This document shows, one piece after another, positions 35,139 through 42,621 of a DNA stretch of 64,000 nucleotides. How positions within the stretch are numbered: the first letter of the stretch is position 1; the number at the start of each line of letters is the position of its first letter. Under the pieces are notes generated by a model, which saw nothing but the letters and a program-made list of their open reading frames with translations, was not told the origin of the DNA and did not search any database. The position numbers were made by a program, and so were the translations under genes. The stretch comes from PALSA-894 sp963757565 (GTDB taxonomy: Bacteria > Pseudomonadota > Alphaproteobacteria > Rhizobiales > Xanthobacteraceae): NCBI GenBank assembly GCA_963757565.1, contig CAVWSB010000011.1, positions 2,356,001-2,420,000 of the forward strand, written 5' to 3'.

Positions 35139-35458
35139 CTCGCGCCGCCAGCGCGTCGGCCGAACGCAGCTCTCATCCCCGTTAACCGGGAAGCGAGTCG
35201 CACTTTAGCAAAATTGAAGGATTCCGGTGCTTTATTGGGTCCGGAGCGGACGTCGCACGCGGCAGCAGGCGTTCACGTTGCGAACACGCGGGTTTGAACT
35301 TTTTTAGACGCGTGACGCGACGAAACCAACCTTGGCGTTGCGCGTAATCATCCCACATGACGGACGACTGCACAGACCCTCGTATCCCCCGAAAAGGGGC
35401 ACGCGCTGGCTGTCACCAGCCCGTGTTAACCCGGCAAAAAAACGATCTGGAGCCTGCC
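35139..35458. other. Intergenic region without a gene
   Basis: These 320 bases separate the patatin gene from the second small secreted gene. I see no conserved ORF, repeat or clear promoter; the last 60 bases must hold the start signals of the secreted gene. Confidence 0.6.
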
Positions 35459-35848
35459 ATGACTCGTTTCACCCGCGCGATCCGTTCCGGAGCCCCCGCG
35501 CTCGCTGCGCTGACCCTTTTGGCCGCAGCCTTCCCGTCGGCGCCTGCTTCGGCGCGCTCGAACTTCGACGGACGGTGGAGCGTGCTGATCGTCACCCAGA
35601 AGGGGACCTGCGACCGCGCCTATCGCTATCCGGTGAAGATCGACAATGGTGCCGTGGGGTATGCAGGCAACTCTTCGTTCACCGTGAGCGGCAAGGTCGG
35701 CGACAACGGCGCCGTGACCGTGAAGGTCGCCCGCGGCGGCCAGAGCGCCAACGGCCAGGGCCGCCTTTCAGCAACGGACGGATCCGGGATGTGGACCGCC
35801 GGCTCCGGCGACTGCTCCGGCACCTGGACCGCCGAACGTCGCTCCTAA
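35459..35848 (+). CDS. Small secreted protein, WSVLIVT family, copy 2
   Basis: This 129-residue protein has a signal peptide ending PSAPASARS and a mature domain of about 95 residues: NFDGRWSVLIVTQKGTCDRA, YRYPVKIDNGAVGYAG, SSFTVSGKVGDNGAVTVKVA, SGDCSGTWTAERRS. It is highly similar to copies 3 and 4. The two cysteines are conserved. It is followed by its own terminator, so it is an independent transcript. Function unknown. Confidence 0.85.
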   Translation: MTRFTRAIRSGAPALAALTLLAAAFPSAPASARSNFDGRWSVLIVTQKGTCDRAYRYPVKIDNGAVGYAGNSSFTVSGKVGDNGAVTVKVARGGQSANGQGRLSATDGSGMWTAGSGDCSGTWTAERRS

Positions 35849-35872
35849 CCGCTTAGGTTTGCAGCAATTTCG

Positions 35873-35899
35873 AGCCCGGCGCTTGCGCCGGGCTTTTTT
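35873..35899 (+). terminator. Terminator of secreted copy 2
   Basis: AGCCCGGCGC pairs with GCGCCGGGCT (35873-35894), followed by six T residues. Confidence 0.9.
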
Positions 35900-36052
35900 C
35901 GTCGCGGAACCCGCGGCCGTTGAACCGGTTAACCATCCGCCGCGACATACAATCAACGGGGCGCGACACAGACGAAACAGTCGCAACATCTGCCTGAAAC
36001 AGCCGTGGGTTAATCCTGACGCCAACGAAATTCGAAACGTGAGGAGCTTGCG

Positions 36053-36448
36053 ATGACCCTTTCCCAGACAATCCGACCCGCCGCCGCACTGACCGCAGTC
36101 GCGATGTTGGCGATGTCAGCAGCCCCAGCATTCCCCGCCCCGCTGTCCGCCGGGAAGGCTGGCTTTGACGGCAGCTGGAGCGTGTTGATCGTCACCCAGA
36201 AGGGTACCTGCGACCGCGCGTACCGCTATCCGGTCAAGATCGAGAACGGGTCGGTGGGTTACGCAGGGAGCGCCTCCTTTACGGTGTCCGGCAAAGTCGA
36301 TCCGCAAGGAGCGGTGATTGTCAAAGTCGCGCGGGGCAGCACCAGCGCAACCGGCACCGGCCGCATGTCTGAAACAGACGGTTCAGGCACCTGGACCGCC
36401 GGGTCGGGCGATTGCTCCGGCACCTGGACCGCGGAGCGCCGCTCCTGA
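36053..36448 (+). CDS. Small secreted protein, WSVLIVT family, copy 3
   Basis: This 131-residue protein starts MTLSQTIRPAAALTAVAMLA (signal peptide, cleavage near PAFPAP). The mature part is nearly the same as copy 2: GFDGSWSVLIVTQKGTCDRA, YRYPVKIENGSVGYAGSA, SGDCSGTWTAERRS. The ATG follows GTGAGGAG. The upstream region resembles that of copy 4, which indicates duplication of a whole transcription unit. Confidence 0.85.
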   Translation: MTLSQTIRPAAALTAVAMLAMSAAPAFPAPLSAGKAGFDGSWSVLIVTQKGTCDRAYRYPVKIENGSVGYAGSASFTVSGKVDPQGAVIVKVARGSTSATGTGRMSETDGSGTWTAGSGDCSGTWTAERRS

Positions 36449-36475
36449 CATTTCTTTCCTCCTGACCTCCCTCTT

Positions 36476-36503
36476 GGCCCGGCTTGCAACCGGGCCTTTT
36501 TCT
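36476..36503 (+). terminator. Terminator of secreted copy 3
   Basis: GGCCCGG at 36476-36482 pairs with CCGGGCC at 36490-36496, followed by TTTTTCTTTT. Confidence 0.85.
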
Positions 36504-36650
36504 TTTGCGCTTGTCGAAAACCTCGCGCGCCACTCGTCATGTGATCGAGAATGATCGCCAGCCGACACACACGACACACTCGCAACATCCGCCGGAAACG
36601 GGAGACCGTTAGACAGGTGGCAACGAAATTCCAAGCAACAGGGAACTGAC

Positions 36651-37040
36651 ATGACCCACTTCCAGACCACAGCCTGCACCTTGACCGCTTTCGCCCTCCT
36701 CGCCACCTCAGTGCTGCCCGCCACAACGGCGCCGATTGCGGCCGGCAAGCAGAGTTTCGACGGGACTTGGAGCGTCCTGATCGTGACCGAAAAAGGCAGT
36801 TGCGATCGGGCCTATCGCTATCCGGTCCGCATCAGCAACGGCTCGGTCGGATACGCGGGCGAGTCTTCTTTCAATGTGTCGGGCAGTGTAGTCGCGGGCG
36901 GGGCAGTCACCGTGATGGTGTCGCGCGGCGGCCAGAGCGCCAAGGGGTCGGGCCAGCTATCGTCAAGCGGTGGCTCCGGCCATTGGGTCGCGGGGTCGGG
37001 CGATTGCTCGGGGTCATGGACCGCGGAGCGCCGCTCTTAA
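36651..37040 (+). CDS. Small secreted protein, WSVLIVT family, copy 4
   Basis: This 129-residue protein has a signal peptide (TACTLTAFALLATSVLPATT) and a mature domain SFDGTWSVLIVTEKGSCDRA, YRYPVRISNGSVGYAGES, SGDCSGSWTAERRS. It is the third member of the tandem set at 35.4-37.1 kb. Ribosome site GGGAAC. It ends 46 bases before a strong terminator. Function unknown. Confidence 0.85.
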   Translation: MTHFQTTACTLTAFALLATSVLPATTAPIAAGKQSFDGTWSVLIVTEKGSCDRAYRYPVRISNGSVGYAGESSFNVSGSVVAGGAVTVMVSRGGQSAKGSGQLSSSGGSGHWVAGSGDCSGSWTAERRS

Positions 37041-37085
37041 GTCTTCGACCCTTTTTGTCGCGACCGCTCTCCAACCTCCAACTGG

Positions 37086-37114
37086 AAGCCCGGCCTTCGC
37101 GCCGGGCTTTTTTT
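37086..37114 (+). terminator. Terminator of secreted copy 4
   Basis: AAGCCCGGC at 37086-37094 pairs with GCCGGGCTT at 37101-37109, followed by a T-run. Confidence 0.9.
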
Positions 37115-37137
37115 ATTGGAGTGCGGTGCTGCAACAC

Positions 37138-37326
37138 TCAGTTGGGTATCGGCACGACGGTGGTCTGCACACCCTCGCAACTGATGCACGCGAATGTCCG
37201 CAGATCCATGTGTTCGCGGACCGGATGCGGCTCGACCCCGATGAGGCGCGTCGGTCCGCTGCACGTCGCGCAGGCAGGACCGTGAATGCGTTGGGGCGTG
37301 GTCAGATCGATGGTCATGGTGCTCAT
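37138..37326 (-). CDS. Small zinc-ribbon protein
   Basis: This 62-residue protein has two CxxC pairs (ACATCSGPTRL and FACISCEGVQT) about 28 residues apart, a compact zinc-ribbon layout with several His between. The ATG at 37326 is chosen; an upstream ATG at 37362 is also in frame. It reads away from the AT-rich gap at 37363-37534. It could bind nucleic acid or another protein; no partner is evident. Confidence 0.6.
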   Translation of the reverse strand: MSTMTIDLTTPQRIHGPACATCSGPTRLIGVEPHPVREHMDLRTFACISCEGVQTTVVPIPN

Positions 37327-37362
37327 GCAGGCGACTATGACCTTCGCACAAGCATTCGTCAA

Positions 37363-37534
37363 GAATTACTTATCAAATACTATATATGTCAAGTATCTAT
37401 GTTTTACGAATGTGATATACTTTGACAATTACAGATAATTACTGAAGTCCCATGAAGTGTGTGAAAAGAGGTGATTGAGTAAGGAACTCAGTTGGCGTAA
37501 ATGCATTCAGTTGCAATAGTGCGCAGGGAAAGCG
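37363..37534. other. AT-rich divergent intergenic region
   Basis: This gap is strikingly AT-rich compared with the rest of the window. TTGACA on the minus strand (37392-37387) could be the -35 of the zinc-ribbon gene, and AGGGAAAG at its right end is the ribosome site of the downstream ribbon-helix-helix gene. It contains the inverted repeat listed separately. No further gene is seen. Confidence 0.6.
37387..37427. promoter_or_regulatory. Inverted repeat, candidate operator
   Basis: TGTCAAGTAT (37387-37396) and ATACTTTGACA (37417-37427) are inverted copies with one extra T in the right arm. The centres are about 30 bases apart. It overlaps the likely -35 of the zinc-ribbon gene and lies 108 bases upstream of a ribbon-helix-helix gene, so an operator is plausible. 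Confidence 0.35.
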
Positions 37535-37792
37535 ATGGAGCACTCCATGGCCGACGACCATTCGCGCGGCGAGCGGTTGCAAATCATGTTGTCCCCCGAG
37601 GAGTTGCGGGTGGTGGATGACTTCCGCTTCAGGGAGCGGATGCCCAGCCGTGCCGCAGCGGTGCGCGAATTGCTCAAGCGTGGGCTCGCCGCCGAGGGCT
37701 ACGCGATGGCAGCCCACGGCACCAAATCCAGCGCTTATGGGGTCATAGACGGCACGGAGGACGGCGGTAGCCGCCCGTCGGGGGAGAAATAA
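37535..37792 (+). CDS. Ribbon-helix-helix (CopG/Arc-like) small protein
   Basis: This 85-residue protein has a beta strand and two helices of RHH type: GERLQIMLSPEELRVVDDFR, then RMPSRAAAVRELLKRGLAAE. RHH proteins bind DNA as dimers, often repressing their own gene. No toxin gene follows, so an antitoxin role is not supported. ATG at 37535 follows AGGGAAAG; an inner ATG at 37547 is possible. The C-terminal tail is disordered. Confidence 0.7.
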   Translation: MEHSMADDHSRGERLQIMLSPEELRVVDDFRFRERMPSRAAAVRELLKRGLAAEGYAMAAHGTKSSAYGVIDGTEDGGSRPSGEK

Positions 37793-38572
37793 TCAGAACG
37801 CGCCCGGAAAGGCGCCGCCGTCGATCAGCAGATTTTGACCCGTGATGTACCCGGCATGCGCCGAGCAAAGGAAGGCGCAGGCGGCACCGAACTCGTCCGG
37901 ATCGCCGAAACGCTTTGCCGGCACCGTGGCAGCGCGGTTGGCCCTCGCATGCTCCACCGAGATGTTCTGATTCTTCGCAACCGTTTCCATGTTGTGCGTG
38001 AGCCGATCGGTATCGAAACTTCCCGGGAGCAGGAAGTTGATCGTGATGCCGTTCGGCGCGACCTGCCGCGCCACACCGCATAGAAACGCGGTGAGACCCG
38101 CGCGCGCGCCAGATGAAAGATCAAGACCGCCGATCGGTGCCTTAACCGATCCCGACGTGATATTGACGATGCGGCCCCATTTCTTCTTCGACATCGGCTC
38201 GACGACTTTCTGGATCAGTTCGATCGCCACGATCATGTTGGCGGTCACGCCAGCGAGCATCTTCTCGCGGTCGAGCTCCTTGAAGTCGCGGAACGGCGGG
38301 CCGGCGTTGTTGTTCACCAGGATGTCGGGATCGCCGTTGGCCGCAAGCAGCGCCTTTTGACCATCGGCGGTTGCGACATCCGCGATCACCGGGATGACTT
38401 TCGCGCCGGTCGCCTTCGCGATTTCGGCCGCGGTCGCTTCCGTTACGTCCTTGTGGCGTCCGTTCACCACGACCTCGCAGCCGTTCTGCGCCAGATGAAG
38501 CGCGCAGGCGCGCCCGAGCCCGCGGCTCGATGCGCAGACAATGGCCTTGCGGCCGGCAATACCGAGATCCAT
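37793..38572 (-). CDS. Atypical SDR-family oxidoreductase
   Basis: This 259-residue Rossmann protein has a nucleotide motif of the SDR type (KAIVCASSRGLGRACALHLA) and NNNAGPPF. The catalytic Ser is in IVNITSGSV, but the expected Tyr-x3-Lys is replaced by SSGARAGL: Tyr to Ser and Lys to Arg. This matches a recognised FabG-like subfamily that lacks the Tyr, so classical ketoreductase activity is doubtful. The C-terminal GQNLLIDGGAFPGAF is normal. The ATG follows GGAGGAG. It is convergent with the RHH gene and its end abuts it. Confidence 0.85.
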   Translation of the reverse strand: MDLGIAGRKAIVCASSRGLGRACALHLAQNGCEVVVNGRHKDVTEATAAEIAKATGAKVIPVIADVATADGQKALLAANGDPDILVNNNAGPPFRDFKELDREKMLAGVTANMIVAIELIQKVVEPMSKKKWGRIVNITSGSVKAPIGGLDLSSGARAGLTAFLCGVARQVAPNGITINFLLPGSFDTDRLTHNMETVAKNQNISVEHARANRAATVPAKRFGDPDEFGAACAFLCSAHAGYITGQNLLIDGGAFPGAF

Positions 38573-38672
38573 GGAGGCTCCTCCCACTGTATGCGGAACT
38601 TGTCTAACGCGTCAGCGCGTGGAGGAAAATGAAGAATTCGCGCTGCGTCAGCCTGGCATGTCTGCCAGATCG

Positions 38673-39629
38673 TCACTCGGGCTTGATCTGGATTTCCTTC
38701 AGCACTTTGCCCCACTTTTCCTGCTCGGCGCGCATGAAGTCTGCGAACTCCGCGCGCGACGAGCCGATCGGCCGCGCGCCCTGCGCGGCGAGCTTCGCCT
38801 TCATGGCATCCGACTTGAGGTAACTCACGATTTCCTTGTTCAGCCGGTCGACGATCGCGTCCGGCGTGCCCGGCGGCGCGATCACGCCGAACCAGAGTTC
38901 GGCGTCATAGCCCGGTACGCCCTGTTCGGCGATCGACGGCACATCCGGCCACACATCGGTCCGCTCGCGCGACGTCACGGCGAGCGCCTTCAACTGTTTT
39001 GCCTCGACCTGCGGCATCACCTGCAGCACGCTCAGCACCGCGAGCGGGACATGCCCGCCCATCGTATCAGTCAGCGCCGGGGCGCCGCCGCGATAAGGCA
39101 CGTGCACGAACTTGGTGCCGGTCATGTAGGCGAGCAACTCCAGCGACAATTGCTGGATCGAAGCGACGCCTGGCGTCGCGTAGGAAATGCTGTTCGGTTT
39201 ATCCTTGGCGGCCGCCACCAGCGCCTTGATGTCGGAGGCGGGAAAATTCGGGTTCGCCACGATCGCGAGCGGGGACGACGCCGCGAGGCTGACCGGCGTC
39301 ACATCCTTGAGCGGATCGAAGCCCGTGTTCGGATAAAGATACGAATTGGTGATGTGACCGGACAGGATCATCATCAGCGTCTGCCCGTCAGGCTTCGACG
39401 CGACCAGTAACTGCGTTGCGGTCAGCCCATTGGCGCCTGGCCTGTTCTCGATAACCACCGGCTGACCCAGCACCTTCTCCAGATGGCTGCCGATATCGCG
39501 CGAGATCATGTCGGCGGTGCCGCCGGCCGAGAAACCCACGAGCCAGCGGATAGGCCCGGTGGGATAGGTCTGCGCACCGGCGCCACCCGCGAACAGACAG
39601 AGCGCCAGCACAGCAAGCACGCGCGTCAT
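38673..39629 (-). CDS. Bug-type tripartite tricarboxylate substrate-binding protein
   Basis: This periplasmic binding protein of the TctC/Bug family (318 aa) has a signal peptide (MTRVLAVLALCLFAGGAGAQ), then YPTGPIRWLVGFSAGGTADM, VVIENRPGANGLTATQLLVA and PYRGGAPALTDTMGGHVPLA. Bug proteins bind carboxylates and other small solutes. No TctAB transporter genes are adjacent, which is common for the expanded family. GGAGGAG precedes the ATG pair at 39632/39629. Confidence 0.92.
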   Translation of the reverse strand: MTRVLAVLALCLFAGGAGAQTYPTGPIRWLVGFSAGGTADMISRDIGSHLEKVLGQPVVIENRPGANGLTATQLLVASKPDGQTLMMILSGHITNSYLYPNTGFDPLKDVTPVSLAASSPLAIVANPNFPASDIKALVAAAKDKPNSISYATPGVASIQQLSLELLAYMTGTKFVHVPYRGGAPALTDTMGGHVPLAVLSVLQVMPQVEAKQLKALAVTSRERTDVWPDVPSIAEQGVPGYDAELWFGVIAPPGTPDAIVDRLNKEIVSYLKSDAMKAKLAAQGARPIGSSRAEFADFMRAEQEKWGKVLKEIQIKPE

Positions 39630-39747
39630 CATCTCCTCCCCGTTATGCGCGGCCATCCTCGCAGGTATCCGCCGCAACGGCCACTCGGCGCTTGACCTGC
39701 GCGCGATGATCGGGCCGGTACGGCTGAGCGAAGTGCAAGGGCAATGC

Positions 39748-40665
39748 ATGGCCGAGGACATCCCCTACAACCGGATTTTCGATCTCGAACCGGGCCACGC
39801 CGAGGAGGTTGCGCCCGGTGTGCGGCGCATGGTCGCCAACAATCCCGGGCCGTTCACCTTCAAGGGAACCGTGAGTTACATCGTCGGCAAGGGAAAAGTC
39901 GCAATCATCGATCCGGGACCGGACGATCCGCAGCACATCGCGGCGTTGCTCGATGCCGTGCGCGGCGAAACCGTGACGCACATCTTCGTCACTCACACCC
40001 ACCGCGACCATTCTCCCGCCGTTCCGGCCGTCAAGGCCGTGACCGGCGCGCAGGTACTGGCCGAGGGGCCGCATCGCGCCTCGCGCCCGCTCAATGCCGG
40101 CGAAGCGCCGCGCATGGAAGCCAGCAACGATACGGATTTTCGTCCCGACCGTGCCCTTGTCGATGGCGAGGTGGTGAGCGGCGACGGCTGGACCATCGAG
40201 GCGATCGCCACCCCCGGTCATACCGCGAACCACATGGCGTTCGCCTTGAGGGAGGCAAACTTGATTTTTTCCGGCGATCACGTCATGGGCTGGTCCACGT
40301 CCATCGTCGCACCGCCGGATGGTGCGATGAGCGACTTCATGACCTCGCTGCACAAGCTCGCAAAGCGTTCGGAGCCGGTCTACCTGCCGGGTCATGGCGG
40401 CGAAGTGCGCGACGCACCGAATTTCGTCACGGCCTATATCCGCCATCGTCGCGCGCGCGAAGCCTCGATCCTGCATCGGCTCGCCAAGGGCGCTGCCGAT
40501 ATCCCGACCATCGTGCGTGCTGTCTATATCGGGCTCGATCCGCGGCTTACCGCCGCGGCCGGATACTCGGTGCTCGCGCATCTGGAAGACATGACGGCGC
40601 GCGGCGAGGTCGTGACCGACGGAGCGCCGTCGATCAGCGGCGTTTTTCGCCTGGCTGGCTCTTAG
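39748..40665 (+). CDS. MBL-fold metallo-hydrolase (LACTB2-like)
   Basis: The metallo-beta-lactamase motif HTHRDHS, further ligands in TPGHTANHMAF and the Asp in IFSGDHVMGWSTSIV define this 305-residue hydrolase; the C-terminal winged region resembles LACTB2/glyoxalase-like members. The ATG at 39748 is preferred over 39706. Its end overlaps the convergent DUF1499 gene by 32 bases. Substrate unknown. Confidence 0.9.
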   Translation: MAEDIPYNRIFDLEPGHAEEVAPGVRRMVANNPGPFTFKGTVSYIVGKGKVAIIDPGPDDPQHIAALLDAVRGETVTHIFVTHTHRDHSPAVPAVKAVTGAQVLAEGPHRASRPLNAGEAPRMEASNDTDFRPDRALVDGEVVSGDGWTIEAIATPGHTANHMAFALREANLIFSGDHVMGWSTSIVAPPDGAMSDFMTSLHKLAKRSEPVYLPGHGGEVRDAPNFVTAYIRHRRAREASILHRLAKGAADIPTIVRAVYIGLDPRLTAAAGYSVLAHLEDMTARGEVVTDGAPSISGVFRLAGS

Positions 40666-41515
40666 CCTTCGGCTCGGCCTTCTTGGGCTTCTTCACCTCT
40701 GGAGTGCCGGCGGGCTTGAGATTGTCAATCGCATCGTCGATCGCGGCCGCAAGTGAAATCACGCGCGCCGCATTGGTGCCGAAGTCGTGCCGGCCGTAAC
40801 GCGAGGTCGAACGGATATCGATCCGCGCGCCGTCCGGATCGGGGCGTACGCGCAGCACGACATCGTCGCGAAAACCGAAGATCGCCGTGCGCGCCACCGC
40901 CTCGATGCGGCCCTCGCGGCGTCCGACCTGCGGCGCGCGGGCATCGACGATGCGCCATTTGCGCTTGTTGATGACCTGGACCGCGGCCTCGAAGGCGATC
41001 GGTGGCGCCACGCTGACCAGCAGCGGCTCGATCGTCGGATAAGCGCTCTTTTGTAGTTCGGCGGCGCGCAGCCCCGCATAGACGATCGGATTTGCATCAC
41101 GCGCACGCAGGCGCGCGATCGCCTCGAAGCGTGGCGGATCGATCGGATCGGTGGTGACGTCCGAGATGGCCGGGAGCCGATAGGCCTTGGCACCGAGATA
41201 GGCCGGGTAGCCGAGGATCGCGATGCCGACGAGCAAGGCGGTCATCGCCATGCCGAACCCCCCGAGGCCCTCGCGCCAGATCACGACGAACGCGGCGAGC
41301 GCCAGCACCAGCGCGACGCCGGCGAGGATGAGTGTGCCGCCAACCGTCGCGAGCGAGGGAACGATCTCCAGGATACCCGCGCGCACGATCAGGATGGCGA
41401 GCAGCAGCACCGCGACTGCAAAGCCCGCGAAGCGGCGCGCCCATATCGCGAGCCGCGAGGTCGGGTCCGCGGGGACGCGTCGGGCGAAATAAGCCCGCCC
41501 TACCGGCCCATACAT
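40634..41515 (-). CDS. DUF1499 membrane protein
   Basis: Three N-terminal transmembrane helices (LAIWARRFAGFAVAVLLLAI; VGGTLILAGVALVLALAAFV; GGFGMAMTALLVGIAILGYP) are followed by a DUF1499 domain (RKWRIVDARAPQVGRREGRI, AVARTAIFGFRDDVVLRVRP, IDIRSTSRYGRHDFGTNAAR). A Lys/Pro-rich tail ends the protein. The start at 41515 (MYGPVGRAYF) overlaps the end of the M48 gene by 16 bases; a start at 41536 is possible. Function unknown. Confidence 0.88.
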   Translation of the reverse strand: MYGPVGRAYFARRVPADPTSRLAIWARRFAGFAVAVLLLAILIVRAGILEIVPSLATVGGTLILAGVALVLALAAFVVIWREGLGGFGMAMTALLVGIAILGYPAYLGAKAYRLPAISDVTTDPIDPPRFEAIARLRARDANPIVYAGLRAAELQKSAYPTIEPLLVSVAPPIAFEAAVQVINKRKWRIVDARAPQVGRREGRIEAVARTAIFGFRDDVVLRVRPDPDGARIDIRSTSRYGRHDFGTNAARVISLAAAIDDAIDNLKPAGTPEVKKPKKAEPKAKSQPGEKRR

Positions 41516-42621
41516 ATACGCTTCAGCGCGCGCCATTCTTCAGGTTCCAGCAACGAGCGCGGCGCAGACGCCGCGGCAGCCAATGTCTCTATCACAGCAA
41601 CGCGCGCTTTCGTATCCGGATGGTCGCTCAAAATCTGCGTGTCGGGATGGATCGCGCCGGCGATGCGGTCAAGGATAATACCGAACGCGTGTGGGTCTCC
41701 GCCTGCCCGGATCATCAGGTCCACGCCATAACGGTCGGCCGCGCCCTCGACCTCGCGCGAATAGGAGGACTGCAGCACGGCGCGCGCCCCTATCACCACT
41801 GCGCCGCCGCCGACGAAATCCCCGAGCAGCATGCCGAACAGGAACGAGAGCCCGGCCGATTGCAAGATCGCGCGCGTGCCGTCGCGATGCGCCACATGGC
41901 CGATCTCATGCGCAATCACACCGGCCAGTTCATCCGGGCTGTCCGACTTATCGATCAGACCGTCGAACACGTAGATGCGCCCACCGGGCAGCGCGACGGC
42001 GTTCGCCTCGCCGCGCCGGACGACCTTGGCGTCGAGCGGAATGGAGAGGGCGGCCGCGCCCTCCAGCCGGCTCATCAGCTTGGCGAGCGCCGCGCGGCCA
42101 TCGGTCTCGCCATTCCCGCCGCCGCACTCGAACGGGCCGCCGGTATTGCCCTTGTCGAGCATCTTGCGCGCCTGCGCGTCGACCGCCTCGCCAAGCCAGC
42201 GCTCGGCGCGCAGCGGCACAAATGGCGCGATCTTGCCCGCGAGCGCTGGCACGCCGTAAACCGCGCCGAGCAGGAGTGAAGCCGTCGCAATCAGGCTCCA
42301 GACGACCACTTTCATTCGCCCCCGGCGCTCGCTCGCGCCACTGCGGTCGACCGGAACGGAAGCATCATCGATGGCGGCGATCAGCGCCGGATCGCGCACT
42401 TCCAGCCGCGCGAGCGTCGACCCCACAGCGCTGCCGACGCGCAACACCCCTTCCGGCGCGGCCAGATGATCGAGTTGGTCGTAGGGCCAACGCGCGAGCA
42501 TGTCCCGCTCCTGCGCGTCGCGCACGACGACGCCGTCGGCGGTGAGTTCGACCCGCACAATGTGCCGTGCACTGGTGAGGCCGTCGAAAAAGATACCCGC
42601 GCCGGCAACAGTCATCGTCAC
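41500..42621 (-). CDS. M48-family membrane metallopeptidase
   Basis: This 373-residue protein has a cytosolic-type N-terminal domain, one transmembrane helix near residue 105 (VVWSLIATASLLLGAVYGVP), and the zinc motif GVIAHEIGHVAHRDGTRAIL with the distal Glu in REVEGAADRYGVDLMIRAGG. M48 proteases of this BepA/YfgC-like type degrade misfolded envelope proteins. The GTG start at 42621 overlaps the DUF898 stop (GTGA); ATG at 42615 is equally possible. DUF898, M48 and DUF1499 form a coupled trio. Confidence 0.9.
   Translation of the reverse strand: MTMTVAGAGIFFDGLTSARHIVRVELTADGVVVRDAQERDMLARWPYDQLDHLAAPEGVLRVGSAVGSTLARLEVRDPALIAAIDDASVPVDRSGASERRGRMKVVVWSLIATASLLLGAVYGVPALAGKIAPFVPLRAERWLGEAVDAQARKMLDKGNTGGPFECGGGNGETDGRAALAKLMSRLEGAAALSIPLDAKVVRRGEANAVALPGGRIYVFDGLIDKSDSPDELAGVIAHEIGHVAHRDGTRAILQSAGLSFLFGMLLGDFVGGGAVVIGARAVLQSSYSREVEGAADRYGVDLMIRAGGDPHAFGIILDRIAGAIHPDTQILSDHPDTKARVAVIETLAAAASAPRSLLEPEEWRALKRICMGR

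Noticed and set aside
37535..37792. RHH protein as antitoxin of a toxin-antitoxin pair
   Set aside because: No small toxin ORF is adjacent; the next gene is an SDR on the other strand.
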